Shown here one piece after another: positions 10,863 through 20,735 of a stretch of 37,188 nt of DNA. The position numbers and the translations under genes were made by a program. Positions within the stretch are counted from its first letter, which is position 1. Each line of letters starts with the position of its first letter. Source of the DNA: Prorocentrum cordatum (taxonomy: Eukaryota; Sar; Dinophyceae; Prorocentrales; Prorocentraceae); the NCBI GenBank assembly GCA_963575745.1, contig CAUYUJ010020516.1:602936-640123 (forward strand). The letters are read 5' to 3'. The notes under the pieces were generated by a model that saw nothing but the letters and a program-made list of their open reading frames with translations, was not told the DNA's origin and ran no database searches.

Positions 10863-11789
10863 ATGGCGGCTCCATCCTCTCCGGGCATGGTGGCGGCTCC
10901 ATCCTCTCCAGCGGGCATGGCGGCCCCGCGTTCGCCAGCCCTCAGCCCGCCCGAGATCTTGGACAAGATCTTCTCCAAGTTCAGAGACTACATGGTGGAG
11001 AAGGGGAGAGACGCCAGGGCGTGCAAGCGGTACCCCGTACTGGTCAGGCGGATGGTGGATGGCCTCATCGCCGAGGGCAAAACTTGGAAGCAGGCGATGA
11101 GTCAGGCGGTCACCAACGAGTTCAAGATGCAGGTCAAAGCCCGGATCTCTCAGAGCGACCACGCATCCGTGCCCGCTCTCAGCCAGTTCGAGCTCTTCGT
11201 CCACAAGGAGCGGCAGAAGTATGAGGATAGCCGCCTGTTGGTGCGCGGCAGGTCTCCTGCCTCGCCGCAGCAGCGGCAGCCGCCGCTGCAGCAGCAGCAG
11301 CAGCTGCAGCCGCAGCAGCCGGCCGCGGCAGCCGGCAGCAGCAGCCAGCCGCCGCAGCAGCAGCAGACAATGTGGTGGAGGGCCAGCTGGCAGGACACCC
11401 ACGCCCCGCCAGACCATCGGGGCCCACCCCCTCGCGTCTCTGCGCTCCGTCGGAAGCGGCCTCGCTTGGAGGGCCCTGCTCCTCGCGTGATCGTCCCGGA
11501 CGTCTTGCAGGTGAAGACCGTGACAACCGTCAATTTTCGGCTTAAGCTCAGTCCCGAGGAAGCGAAGACCACGTGGAGCAGCGCGTTCGAATGCACGCAG
11601 CATCTATGCGAAGGTTGCGGCAAGCAATGCCGCACTGGCAAAGAGGGCTACCTGTCGCCTAAGATCCCTGAGGGCATTGACTACACCACCCCCCAGTCCA
11701 CGTGGGAGACGTTCATGTGCATCAACTGCTGGGATACTTTCCGCGTGAATCCGCGGGCGTTTGCATCCAGCAGCTCCTCCTCTGCATGA
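10863..11789 (+). CDS. Element gene 1: Gln-rich protein with C-terminal CxxC zinc-binding module
   Basis: This is the only convincing plus-strand gene in the element, about 308 aa from ATG 10863 (MAAPSSPGMV). It has a Ser/Pro/Ala leader with repeated APSSP, then a helical domain (ILDKIFSKFRDYMVEKGRD and QFELFVHKERQKYEDSR, residues about 25-125). A Gln/Ala linker encoded by CAG repeats follows, and then KRRKRP-type basic residues. The C-terminus has CTQHLCEGCGKQCRTGK and FMCINCWDTF, four Cys pairs that could bind zinc. I do not recognise the family. The orientation is opposite to the transposase and methyltransferase genes. An in-frame ATG also exists at 10518, but that stretch has no visible domain. 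A DNA-binding accessory role is only an inference. Confidence 0.6.
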   Translation: MAAPSSPGMVAAPSSPAGMAAPRSPALSPPEILDKIFSKFRDYMVEKGRDARACKRYPVLVRRMVDGLIAEGKTWKQAMSQAVTNEFKMQVKARISQSDHASVPALSQFELFVHKERQKYEDSRLLVRGRSPASPQQRQPPLQQQQQLQPQQPAAAAGSSSQPPQQQQTMWWRASWQDTHAPPDHRGPPPRVSALRRKRPRLEGPAPRVIVPDVLQVKTVTTVNFRLKLSPEEAKTTWSSAFECTQHLCEGCGKQCRTGKEGYLSPKIPEGIDYTTPQSTWETFMCINCWDTFRVNPRAFASSSSSSA

Positions 11790-13177
11790 TCGGCGCCGAG
11801 CCGGATCTGATGGCCACTATGGGGCTGCATCGGCCCGTGTAAGTATGGCCGCTGTGCTTTCCTCCCTCTCTCTCTCTCTCTCTCGTAATCTATATATTTC
11901 CATATGTATTTATATATGTATATATGATTATTCGTGTTATTCACTCCATCCACCCTCTGCTCTTCTTCTCGCCCCTCCCAGCCTGCCTCCGAATGCAATG
12001 CGGCTGCGCGCCGACGACGGGCACATACAATGGGCATAGTAGTTGGCGCAGGCTGAACGTTGCAACATTTCAACTTCAGGGGTTTTAGATGGCCCTTGGC
12101 CGCTTGCATAGCAGCTGCTTGCTTCGTCATGCTTCCTCCCCCCTCCTCCAGGCAGCAGTCCCAGGCTTTCTGGCCTCTGGAGGCCCTCCTCGTTCGTCGT
12201 CGCCACGGCCGGGCGCGGCTCGAGGAACTGGTGCGTCTGGGCCCTGGCGAGGGGCCCTGGGGCCCATCTCGAGCGGATTCGGACCCATTAAATTATGGAC
12301 TCAGCAGAACAATGCCGAGGTAGCGGGTAGCAAGAAGAAGAGCGAGGTGCAAGGAGAAACGACGATGAGGATGAGGGGGGGGGGGGGAGGAGGAGGGAGG
12401 AGGAGGAGGAGGAGGAGGAGGAGGAGGGGGAGGATAACGACGAGGAGCAAACGCGAGGGGAAGGAGGATGAGAAGGAGGATGAGAAGAAGATGGAGGATG
12501 AGAGGAGCGATGAATGATGGGGAGGAGCAGCGAGGTGCGAGGGGCCAGGAGAAGCGAGAAGCGATGAGGAGCAGGGGGCGGGGCACTGAGCAGCGGGGGC
12601 GAAGGATGGGGACGCGACGACGAACGATGGGATGAATGGCGCAGAAGCAGAAGAGGAAGGGAGTGAAAAGGATTGCGATGAAGAGAGGCGCGCCTCCTCC
12701 TCCACCTCGTTGCCCACTTCAGCCGTTGACTTGGCCAGGGGCTGATACGGCCGTGAAGCCAAGCAATCGGGGCTGATCCGGCCTCGCGGGACCTGACTGG
12801 CTGCCTCGGCCAGCAATGCACTCGATCGCGTCGTCATCGACGTTGCTGCTAGCTTGCTCGCTCGCGCCCCCCTCGGGATGCACTTGCGGCAAGGACTCGC
12901 TGCCCGACGACAGGGGGAAAACATCAGAGCGGTAGCAGTTTTGCGACTGTAGCAGCCGACGACGACGATGGCGGCGGCGGCGGCAGCGAAGAGCAGCAAC
13001 AAGAGATTGATCGGGCAGGATCGCTGGGCGGAGGAGGGAGGAGGGGCCAGGATGGCGGTGGGGGAAGGGATGAGACACAGAAGAGGAATGCAATGAAGGA
13101 TTTACACATGTTTGTGTTTTTTTCTACCCAGCCGAAGCAGCTGAGCACTTACTTGCCCAGCCGAGGCAGCTGAGCTA
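11790..13177. other. Spacer with CT, TA and GGA simple repeats
   Basis: It holds a (CT)n run at 11860-11883 followed by TATA-rich sequence to 11930, (GGA)n at 12375-12430 and GGATGAG repeats to 12520. At 13129-13141 and 13159-13171 there are two copies of AGCCGARGCAGCTGAG. No supported gene is seen; the long minus-strand frames at 12290-13000 are Ser/Pro low-complexity shadows. Confidence 0.5.
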
Positions 13178-16100
13178 TCACTGAAACCCCAAGCAAGAGC
13201 GCGCAGTGTCCACGGACGCAAGACTCTGGACCAATCCCCTGAATGCAAATGAATTCTTAAAGTCCTTATATGCGTCTTGGCTCAACTCACCAGGCAACAC
13301 GAGCGCCAAAAGAGCGCTCTTCTTGGCGCCTGTGAACGCGGCCTTCAAGGCGGCCCAGCTACTATCCCCATCAAGTGTCCACTTGCAGTTGGGGACCCTG
13401 GAGAAAAGTAGCTTCAGGGATTCACCGCATGTGGTATTGCAGCGCGGCGACATGTATAATGTCTTCTTTAGGTGGCACACTTGCGAATACTTCAAAGCGG
13501 GGCCGCGCCCCGAAATCAGGAATCCAGGCGACACTTGGAAACCGCCTCTCATTGCGGAAGCAAGCGTGATAAATGGTTCAGTTGTTCCTGGCGTGGGGAC
13601 AACGAACACATCAGCCTCGAAAGATCGGCCGATCCTCAGGGTGGCCTCCCTGAGCGCACGCTCCAGACCTGCCCCCCCCCCGGCAACTGACATCCACAAA
13701 GGCAATTTTACCCCTGATCGCTGACATCATCTCTGCGCGACTTGCACCGCGCATGAAGTCCACGTCGCGCGCTTGCCTGCGCTGGCGCGCTCTCAGGTCT
13801 GCGAGCTGTTTCGCTGCCTTCTGAGCTGCCTCAGCGCAAAGAGCCGGGCTCGATTCATGTTGGAGGAGGCTCTTCTCGGCAAGTGCTACCAAGGACTTGT
13901 CCCGCAACTTGGCGTTGAGAAATGCTAGCTCCTTCTCGTGGGTCTCCCCCCATGCAGCGCCTGCTCGGAAGCCGACTAGATCGTTCTGGATTGCCAGCGC
14001 CCTCTCCTCGCTCGGCACGGACGCGGCTGCGCTCTGGGCGGCCTTCCGCCGTTTCGCGATGAAGCCTGCCTCCGTGAAATCACTGGGCGCCGCCACGCGC
14101 TTCACGCCCTTGTCGATCCGAGGATGCAGTGGCGACGCCCTGGGCGGGCCGAGCGACGTGCGCCACACTCGCTGCGCCATCCTGATGCTCTCTAACTGGT
14201 CGGATTCAGTGAAATCCATAGCCACTTTGATGAAGCCTTCCTCGTGATCCGCCGTGGAAGAGCCCATGCGGTCAGTAAATTTCAGCGCAGTCTGACTGAA
14301 CTGTTGTTCCACTCCAGATGAGCTCAAACCATAAGCGATGAACGCGACAAGAGCTTGGTTCAGCACGTCGGACGGGTGGCTGGCCGCGAGATGGCGAGCG
14401 CCTGCTCTGCTCACCGCGGCGCGCCACGCATCCTTGTTGCTGGTGCTGAACATCTGGCGCGCGCGAGGATAGAGGTCGCACCACTGAGCCCTAAGCCTCA
14501 ACGGATCAAGATCCGCCCCCCCCGCCGGACGGGGCCCGCGGCGAGGAGCAGGGGGAACCGTCCGTTCTTGACCCAATGATTCCGATCCCAGATGGGCAAG
14601 CGCCAGGAACAGGGCCGCTCGCGCGGGGGGCGGCGGTGAGAGCGACAAAGTCTGATAATCAAGTGACTGTGCGATCCTTTGCAAATCCTGCTCGGGCTTG
14701 TTGGGGGGGCGCTTCAAATCGAACACGCGCCAGGCCTGGGGGGATACATAAATCTACTTCCCCTTCGCCGAGAAGCGCGGGGAAGGGTGGACGACGAACG
14801 AACGAACGGCGGGGCACCCTCCTGTTCCAATGATCAAATCGGTCAACAGCGACAATGAATTCGGGGATTGGGGGGGGCGAACTTCCACGAATCTTTGATC
14901 ACACAGCTGTCCTGGGCCAGTTCGAAAGTGGGGAACTCGGCCTTCAGAGCCGCTCGCGAAAGAACGATGTAGGAGCGCATCCTGGCGATGCAATTGTCAA
15001 TGATATCTGCCTGGACACCGGCCTCGTCCCCGATATGATAACTGTCCCCATCAAGCTGCCAAACAATCGGAATCTTCAACAATTTCAGCATCATGCTCGT
15101 GTAGCCAAACGTTGACAAACATCTGCGTGAGCTGCCAAATAAAGCAGTGATAGACAAGCTGAACGCCAACACCTCGCGATTGAGAACGGCTGGATCGGCC
15201 GTCTCGTCATCTAAGATCCGAGTGAGTTGCATTGCTTGGTCACTTGCGTCGGCCATCATTGCCAACATCAAGCATCGTTCTGTGGTGACTGACTTGAGCC
15301 ACGTCTTTGCCATCTTTGCCATATCGTCGTGCTGTCGACGAGAAATGTGCAGCGCCGTCCGGATGCACGCGTGCAGGAAGATGCAGGTGCGACCGAGAGG
15401 TTTTTGAAATGATTCAAATCGGTGGGCTGCTGCCCGTAGGTTCGTGATGTTCGAATTGATGGCCTTGCTACGGCATGTCCTGGTATAGTTCACGAAGATT
15501 CGTCGAATGTGCACGCTATTGTGAATCATGCGTGCTATGGAGCCTCGGCCACGAGCGAAGATCATAGTTGTCTCCTTGATGAACGGGTCAGCGGCCCACG
15601 GCCTGCTCACAACCCTCCTGGCTGAATGCGCTTTGTCTCTGATGACGAAGCGGAGCCCCGGGGTCAAGGCTTGGGCAGCGGCACTCAAGGCAGCCGATCG
15701 CATCATCTCAGCGCTGAGAAGCTCATCGCTCGCAGAATCAACCGTGAGACACAACACCCGCGCTTTCAGATGTTCCAGAATCTCCTGCTTGAGAGCGGGG
15801 GTGCACTTCGCTCCCTGCGGGGGTCCGTGCAGCTCAGTGCACGCTCTGACCATAATTTGCTCTGTAGCGTTGGTGATTGCCGCGGCTCCAGTCCCAAAGC
15901 CACGAGCTTGCCCCAATGTCCCTGAGAACTCAGACAGGTCGTGCCCGACGCATCTGAATCGGACGAGTAGCCGCCCCTTCCGTTCGTCACGGAAAAGGGA
16001 AATTGCTGCACTTGATTTGATGATGTTCATGTCGCGTTGCTTCAGGGCCTGCTGCAAGCACCACAATATTCTACGGTGCTTTCTGTTCTCGAGGCCGCAC

Positions 16101-16540
16101 CCATTGCCTACCAGCTTCACGACGTCCAGGAAGTCAGACTCGCTGGGGCATTGCAGAAACTCAGCCGATGCAGCCGAACTCTGCTGAGCCTGCATCTGCG
16201 AATGAGACGGAGCCAAACGCTGCTGAGCCTGCATCTGCGCATAAGCCGCAGCAGCAGCCCTGTGAGTTGGGTTCCGATCGTGCTTGGCGAAGTTGGCAGC
16301 CTGGAGCGCAGGCACAGACATAGCCTGAAAATTGCTGAACGGGCTGTTGATGCCTGCCCAATGGCAGCACGCGCAACCAACTCCTTTACCGTCCTTCCAC
16401 TTGCTACTCAACCATGAACCAAGGTGAGGGCGGCCAGGATCCACCAGGAACCGCTTGGACCACTTAGGGTAGAGTCTCTTCCAAAGAGTCGCCGCGGCGA
16501 ATCTGCTGTCGGATGACTTGCTGCTTTGCTTCGCCACCAT
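13178..16540 (-). CDS. Element gene 2: hAT-like transposase, apparently frameshifted
   Basis: The first block, from ATG 16540 to 14843, has WKRLYPKWSKRF and then GCACCHWAG followed by FAKHDRNPTHRAA, a C-x2-C ... H-x5-H zinc finger of the kind seen at the N-terminus of hAT transposases. Further on come ISLFRDERKGRLL, LTVDSASDE and FVIRDKAHSARR, whose Asp residues are candidates for an RNase H-like catalytic core. The second block, 14726-13611, contains FIAYGLSSSGVEQQFSQTA, like the hAT C-terminal dimerisation segment. A third frame, 13705-13178, continues it (LREATLRIGRSFEADVFVV). The change at 13672-13681 coincides with a 10-bp G run and is probably a frameshift or sequence error. The break near 14850-14730 may be an intron or a second slip at a G8 run (about 14869). 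A decayed SL lies just upstream at 16601-16621. Confidence 0.6.
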
Positions 16541-16600
16541 AGCTACATCGGGGTGGCTGGCGGTAGCAATAATCGTTGTCGGCCGTGCAGACACATGAGA

Positions 16601-16622
16601 CTTGAGCAAAAATGGTTACGAG
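16601..16622 (-). other. Decayed spliced-leader copy upstream of the transposase gene
   Basis: The minus strand reads TCGTAACCATTTTTGCTCAAG. Against the dinoflagellate SL core (CCGTAGCCATTTTGGCTCAAG, from memory) 18 of 21 bases agree. It lies about 60 bp before the ATG at 16540, in the sense orientation. Genome-encoded SL copies are known in dinoflagellates and are interpreted as reinsertion of processed mRNA. Confidence 0.75.
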
Positions 16623-16903
16623 AGATGGGATAAGGCGCGTGACAGTAAGAAATGGCATGGCCAGCAAGCTGGCCCATCAACAAACATGTACCATGGGTGG
16701 CGAGCCTACCCATCAACAAACCGCATCAGAGACGCCAAAACACAACAGGCCCCACTAGGGCCTTATTTATGTTAGCGGTCATTTTCCTTGGGGCCAGGTG
16801 CTGGAACTCCTTGACCTAAGAGCGACAGAAGGAAATGCAGCCGATGGGCCGGAACAGCCTGGGCCGATATCGCAAAACCACATGCGGTACAATCAAGTTG
16901 CAC

Positions 16904-18001
16904 TCACCACTCATAGTGCAAGGGAAATGGCACCTTCGTCTTCGTCAGCCCGGCGCTGTGGAGCCCCTCCGACAAAATGGCGCCCATGGTATGCACGCTG
17001 ACTGCGTTGCCGACCATGCCGCCGATCTGGTGGTCCGACAGGTTGAGCTCAGCCTGTGGAATGTCCTTCTTGGCGAAACCCTGAAGCCGCATCATCTCAT
17101 GCAGCGTCACCCGCCGCCCGCGGCTGGAGACCCACGGACCTCCGTTCTGGCCACGGGTTTTGGTGAGGGTCCTGGCGATGTTGATCCCGTGCGTGGCGAA
17201 CCTCTCGGAGCAGTCGACGTCGACCATCACTGGGGGCACGCGCGGGTCCACCCCCGTTTTCTTCTTGCAGACTTTCTTGTAGGCGGCCTTGCACAGGTCC
17301 CGGCTGCGCTCGCTGCTGGGGAGCCGACCTGCCACGTCGGTCGCACGCTTGGGCTCCAGGATGGAAGTCGCTGGAGGCGTCGCCTGCTTCTGCGGCCACG
17401 TGAACGGATGCATCTCGCTGTCCTGCCGCACGCCGACAACATAGACGCGCTCCCTCGACTGGGGAACTCCAAAGTCCTTGCTGTTCAGCTTCTTCACGTG
17501 AACGACGTAGCCAAGCTTCTTCTGCGCTTCCTCGATGCCCTTGAGGATGCGGGCGAACTTTTTGGTCATGAGGGTCGGGACGTTCTCGAAGATGGTCAGG
17601 CGGGGCCGTTTGTTCTTTATGAACTGCATGCTCTTCTTGATCAGGTCCCCCGTGCGGCGCTCGCCGCTGACGCCCTCCCGTTTGCCGCCAGCAGAGAAGT
17701 CTTGGCAAGGAGGGGTCCACACGCACACGTCGGCGTAAGTCTCCTCCGCGGCCGTACGCTCCAGTATGTTCGAGAACGCGCGCGCCGGCTGGTGGTTCTT
17801 CTTGATGACTGACATGCACGCCGAATCAGACTCGCTCACGAACTCGAGGGAATGACTGATGCCCATGCGCTTCATGGCCACGGACGCCGTCTCGACGCCC
17901 GAGAAATCAGATCCCAACTTCAGGACCTTCGGGCGCCGCGGCTGCCTCGGCTGCCCGCCAGCAGTATTCTTCACCCCAGCATTGACTGTCGTCTTCCCCA
18001 T
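16904..18001 (-). CDS. Element gene 3: compact cytosine-C5 DNA methyltransferase
   Basis: The protein is 365 aa from ATG 18001 and is intronless. Motif I is LKLGSDFSGVETASVAMKRM (about 28-47), the SAM-binding segment. SESDSACMSVIKKN matches motif II, and TPPCQDFSAGGKREG is motif IV with catalytic Cys99. IFENVPTL is motif VI (ENV 139-141), QSRERVYVVGVR is motif VIII (181-192), RRVTLHEMMRLQGF is motif IX, and QIGGMVGNAVSVHTMGAIL is motif X. All catalytic motifs are intact, so it is probably active. It lacks any N-terminal reader domain, and the short basic N-terminus (QPRQPRRPKV) may be a nuclear signal. It is clearly different from the host enzyme it interrupts, which has GFTCV in place of PPCQ. 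A decayed SL-like motif is present upstream at 18084-18096. The in-frame extension to 18109 lacks an ATG. Confidence 0.92.
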   Translation of the reverse strand: MGKTTVNAGVKNTAGGQPRQPRRPKVLKLGSDFSGVETASVAMKRMGISHSLEFVSESDSACMSVIKKNHQPARAFSNILERTAAEETYADVCVWTPPCQDFSAGGKREGVSGERRTGDLIKKSMQFIKNKRPRLTIFENVPTLMTKKFARILKGIEEAQKKLGYVVHVKKLNSKDFGVPQSRERVYVVGVRQDSEMHPFTWPQKQATPPATSILEPKRATDVAGRLPSSERSRDLCKAAYKKVCKKKTGVDPRVPPVMVDVDCSERFATHGINIARTLTKTRGQNGGPWVSSRGRRVTLHEMMRLQGFAKKDIPQAELNLSDHQIGGMVGNAVSVHTMGAILSEGLHSAGLTKTKVPFPLHYEW

Positions 18002-18109
18002 GTCGGCGACGCGGGGAATCGCGCGGGGGGAACAGGCGGGCAGGAAGAGAAGACACGATTGTGTATGTAGTATTACTGGTTCTGGCCGAAACAGCTGCAG
18101 ATGAATCAA

Positions 18110-18684
18110 ACCTTAGTTCGTCGCCCTCTGCTGGGGGGGGTCACTTTAAAGTGCTCCGGAACAACGTTTCCAGAGCACATTGGAATGACATGTCTGTAGT
18201 AAGTAAGAACGCATCTGCTTCCTCTTCGGCGTCGCAAGCGCCGTCGGGACCGCCAGTCAGACCACCAGAGCCCCTTGTAAAACGAAAGCCCCTGAGGAAC
18301 GAGCCACGCGGCTCGCTGTGCAATTTGTCAACTCCACTGAGGGGGAACCAACGCGGTAGATTTCGGAACGCCGTAACTTATGATCCCCCCGCCGTCGCCC
18401 CCCAACAACGCGGCCCCCACGCGAACTGCAGGCATGACACGGCAGATGGCGGAACGCCAATCCATCCTATATGTCTTGGATGAGCCCTCTGATGCGGCCC
18501 CGCTGGGGGGCCCGATAACCACATCAGAAGTCCAGAACACGCGGCCTCCTTGCTGGGGGCCTTGCGAATGCATTCGGCCCCTCCTCCCCCCAGCCCACCT
18601 GCCAAGCACCCAGTGATGATGAAGGCCCCCCTCCCACTACCAACGCCGCGCCCGAACGCATCCGCTGGCACCCCGCCACTGTCG
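18110..18684. other. Spacer with a TIR-like hairpin
   Basis: Positions 18143-18186 form a small imperfect hairpin (GTGCTCCGGAAC / GTTTCCAGAGCAC). Its right part, TTTCCAGAGCACATTGGAAT at 18167-18186, resembles the element's own terminal repeat (16 of about 21 positions). No gene is seen. Confidence 0.4.
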
Positions 18685-19986
18685 CCGCCGCCTGCGCCAC
18701 CGCCGCCGCAGCTCACTGCCGACCTCGAGCTGCGGTAGGAGAGGTCTGTCGCGCAATTCGCCGACGGCAGCGAGCTGCGGTAGCCACCGCCACAGCTCGC
18801 TGCCGACCTCGAGCTGCGGTGGGAGAGGTCTGTCGGGCAATTCGCCGACGGCAGCGAGCTGCGGCAGCGGGGGTGGTCCGTCTGCACCACCGCCACCGCA
18901 GCTCACTGCCGACCTCGAGCTGCGGTAGGAGAGGTCTGTCGGGCAAGTCGCCGAGGGCACCGCAGCTCACTGCCGACCTCGAGCTGCGGTAGGAGAGGTC
19001 CGTCGGGCAATTCGCCGACGGCAGCGAGCTGCGGTAGGGGCCGGCGGCCCCTACTACCGCTGCTCACTGCCGACCTCGAGCTGCGGTAGGATAACTCTGA
19101 CTGAGACGCCCCCTGTCGCGCGAGTCGCCGATGATGATGGGGGGTGGGGGGGGGGGGGGAGGAGGGGGTGCGAATGAATGGCGGGCCCGTCGTCGCTCGC
19201 GGCCGACGCGCGCGTTCGTTGCCGCGGGAGCTGCGCAAGGAGCTTACTAACAGTCGTCTCTAATCGCAGCCCCCCTGTCGCCAGGGAGCTGCGGTAACCA
19301 ATGTTCGGGAGCATGTTGCGAGACGTCTGTTCGGGGGCCCCCGAACAGACGTCTCGCAACATGCTCCCGAACATTGGTTACCGCAGCTCCCTGGCGACAG
19401 GGAGCTGCGATCAGAGACGACTGTTAGTAAGCTCCTTGCGCAGCTCCCGCGGCAACGAACGCGAGCGTCGGCCGCGAGCGACGACGGGCCCGCCATTCAT
19501 TCGCACCCCCTCCTCCCCCCCCCCCCCCACCCCCCATCATCATCGGCGACTCGCGCGACAGGGGGCTTCTCAGAGTTCTCCTACCGCAGCTCCAGGTCGG
19601 CAGTGAGCAGCGGTAGGGGCCGCCGGCCCCTACCGCAGCTCGCTGCCGTCGGCGACTCGCGCGACGACAGACCTCTCCTACCGCAGCTCGAGGTCGGCAG
19701 TGAGCTGCGGCGGTGCCCTCGGCGACTTGCCCGACAGACCTCTCCTACCGCAGCTCGAGGTCGGCAGTGAGCTCTGGTAGGGGCCGCGGGCCCCTACCGC
19801 AGCTCGCTGCCGTCGGCGAATTGCCCGACAGACCTCTCCTACCGCAGCTCGAGGTCGGCAGTGAGCTGCGGCAGGGGCCGCCAGCCCCTGCCGCAGCTCG
19901 CTGCCGTCGGCGAATTGCCCGACAGACCTCTCCTACCGCAGCTCGAGGTCGGCAGCGAGCTGCGGTGGCGGTGGCGCAGGCGGCGG
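18685..19986. repeat. 1.3-kb near-perfect palindrome at the element's centre
   Basis: The arms are about 18685-19337 and 19338-19986 and meet at AGACGTCTGTTCGGGGG / its complement (19321-19354) with no spacer. The outer part of each arm is a tandem array of units built on GAGCTGCGGTAGGAGAGG and TCGCCGACGGCAGCGAGCTG. The inner part is unique sequence (CGAACATTGGTTACCGC side). The arms differ by scattered substitutions and short insertions. The structure could extrude a very large cruciform or hairpin. Confidence 0.92.
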
Positions 19987-20735
19987 AGCCCAAAGGCCTT
20001 GACCAATACTCGAAACAGAACCTCTACGCATAGTGAGCGCCATCTGTTGCAGTAAAGTGTCTGGGCGTGTTTGCGAGCATCATCTGTTGCAGTAAAGTGT
20101 TCGGGCGTTTTCGAAGCTATAAGGAGGGGGGGGGGAGGAGGGGATAGTGAGGAGGAGGAGGAGGAAGAGGATGATGAGGAGGAGGTTGTCACGGCTATCC
20201 TGTGTGCTTTAAGTGTCTCTTTCAAATCCAGCGCCGAGTCCAACTCCAATCACGTCCAAAGCCGCGCGAACATTCCGATTGGAAAAGCACAATACATGGA
20301 AGCTCGAGGGCATGAGTGAGCCAAGGCGGGCGGCGGAAGCCATGCATGTTTTTTTGCAATGCCATCCGTCATGGTGGGATGCGCTGGTGAGGACAGAAGG
20401 GGCCTGGGGCTAGCCGAAACAGCCTGCCCGGCGCGCCCGCCGAATCAGCGATGCTAAAAAACGCGCGCAAATGCTGCCAGAAACCTATGTCAGCTTAGAC
20501 GGTATTATTCTACAACAAACGCAACGCACGCAGCTACAAAAATGCCATCGTCCCAAAGCTTGGGTAAACCGATAAACTCACGCATCATCATCATAATCCT
20601 CATCATCATTGCGGGGGATGGGGTTCTGAACTTCAAACAGGGACATCTGATTGGGCCGATGACTACTACGGTAATGGCTGCTCTCAATCATCATGATCGC
20701 ATGACTCGTCCTCGCAGGTTGACTGCACCTCAGCT
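19987..20735. other. Spacer with a two-copy repeat
   Basis: A direct repeat ATCTGTTGCAGTAAAGTGT occurs at about 20042 and 20083. A GGA-rich block covers 20124-20190. An SL-like decayed motif AGCCGAAACAGCC lies at 20412-20424, and short ATCATC repeats at 20585-20610. No convincing gene is seen. Confidence 0.45.

Noticed and set aside
12290-13000. Minus-strand Ser/Pro/Leu frames of 97 to 233 codons
   Set aside because: They are produced by GGA/GGATGAG repeats; several overlapping frames are equally open and none shows conserved features.
18300-18680. Possible short gene upstream of the element methyltransferase
   Set aside because: Frames are short, overlap on both strands and are Pro/Ser-rich with no motif.
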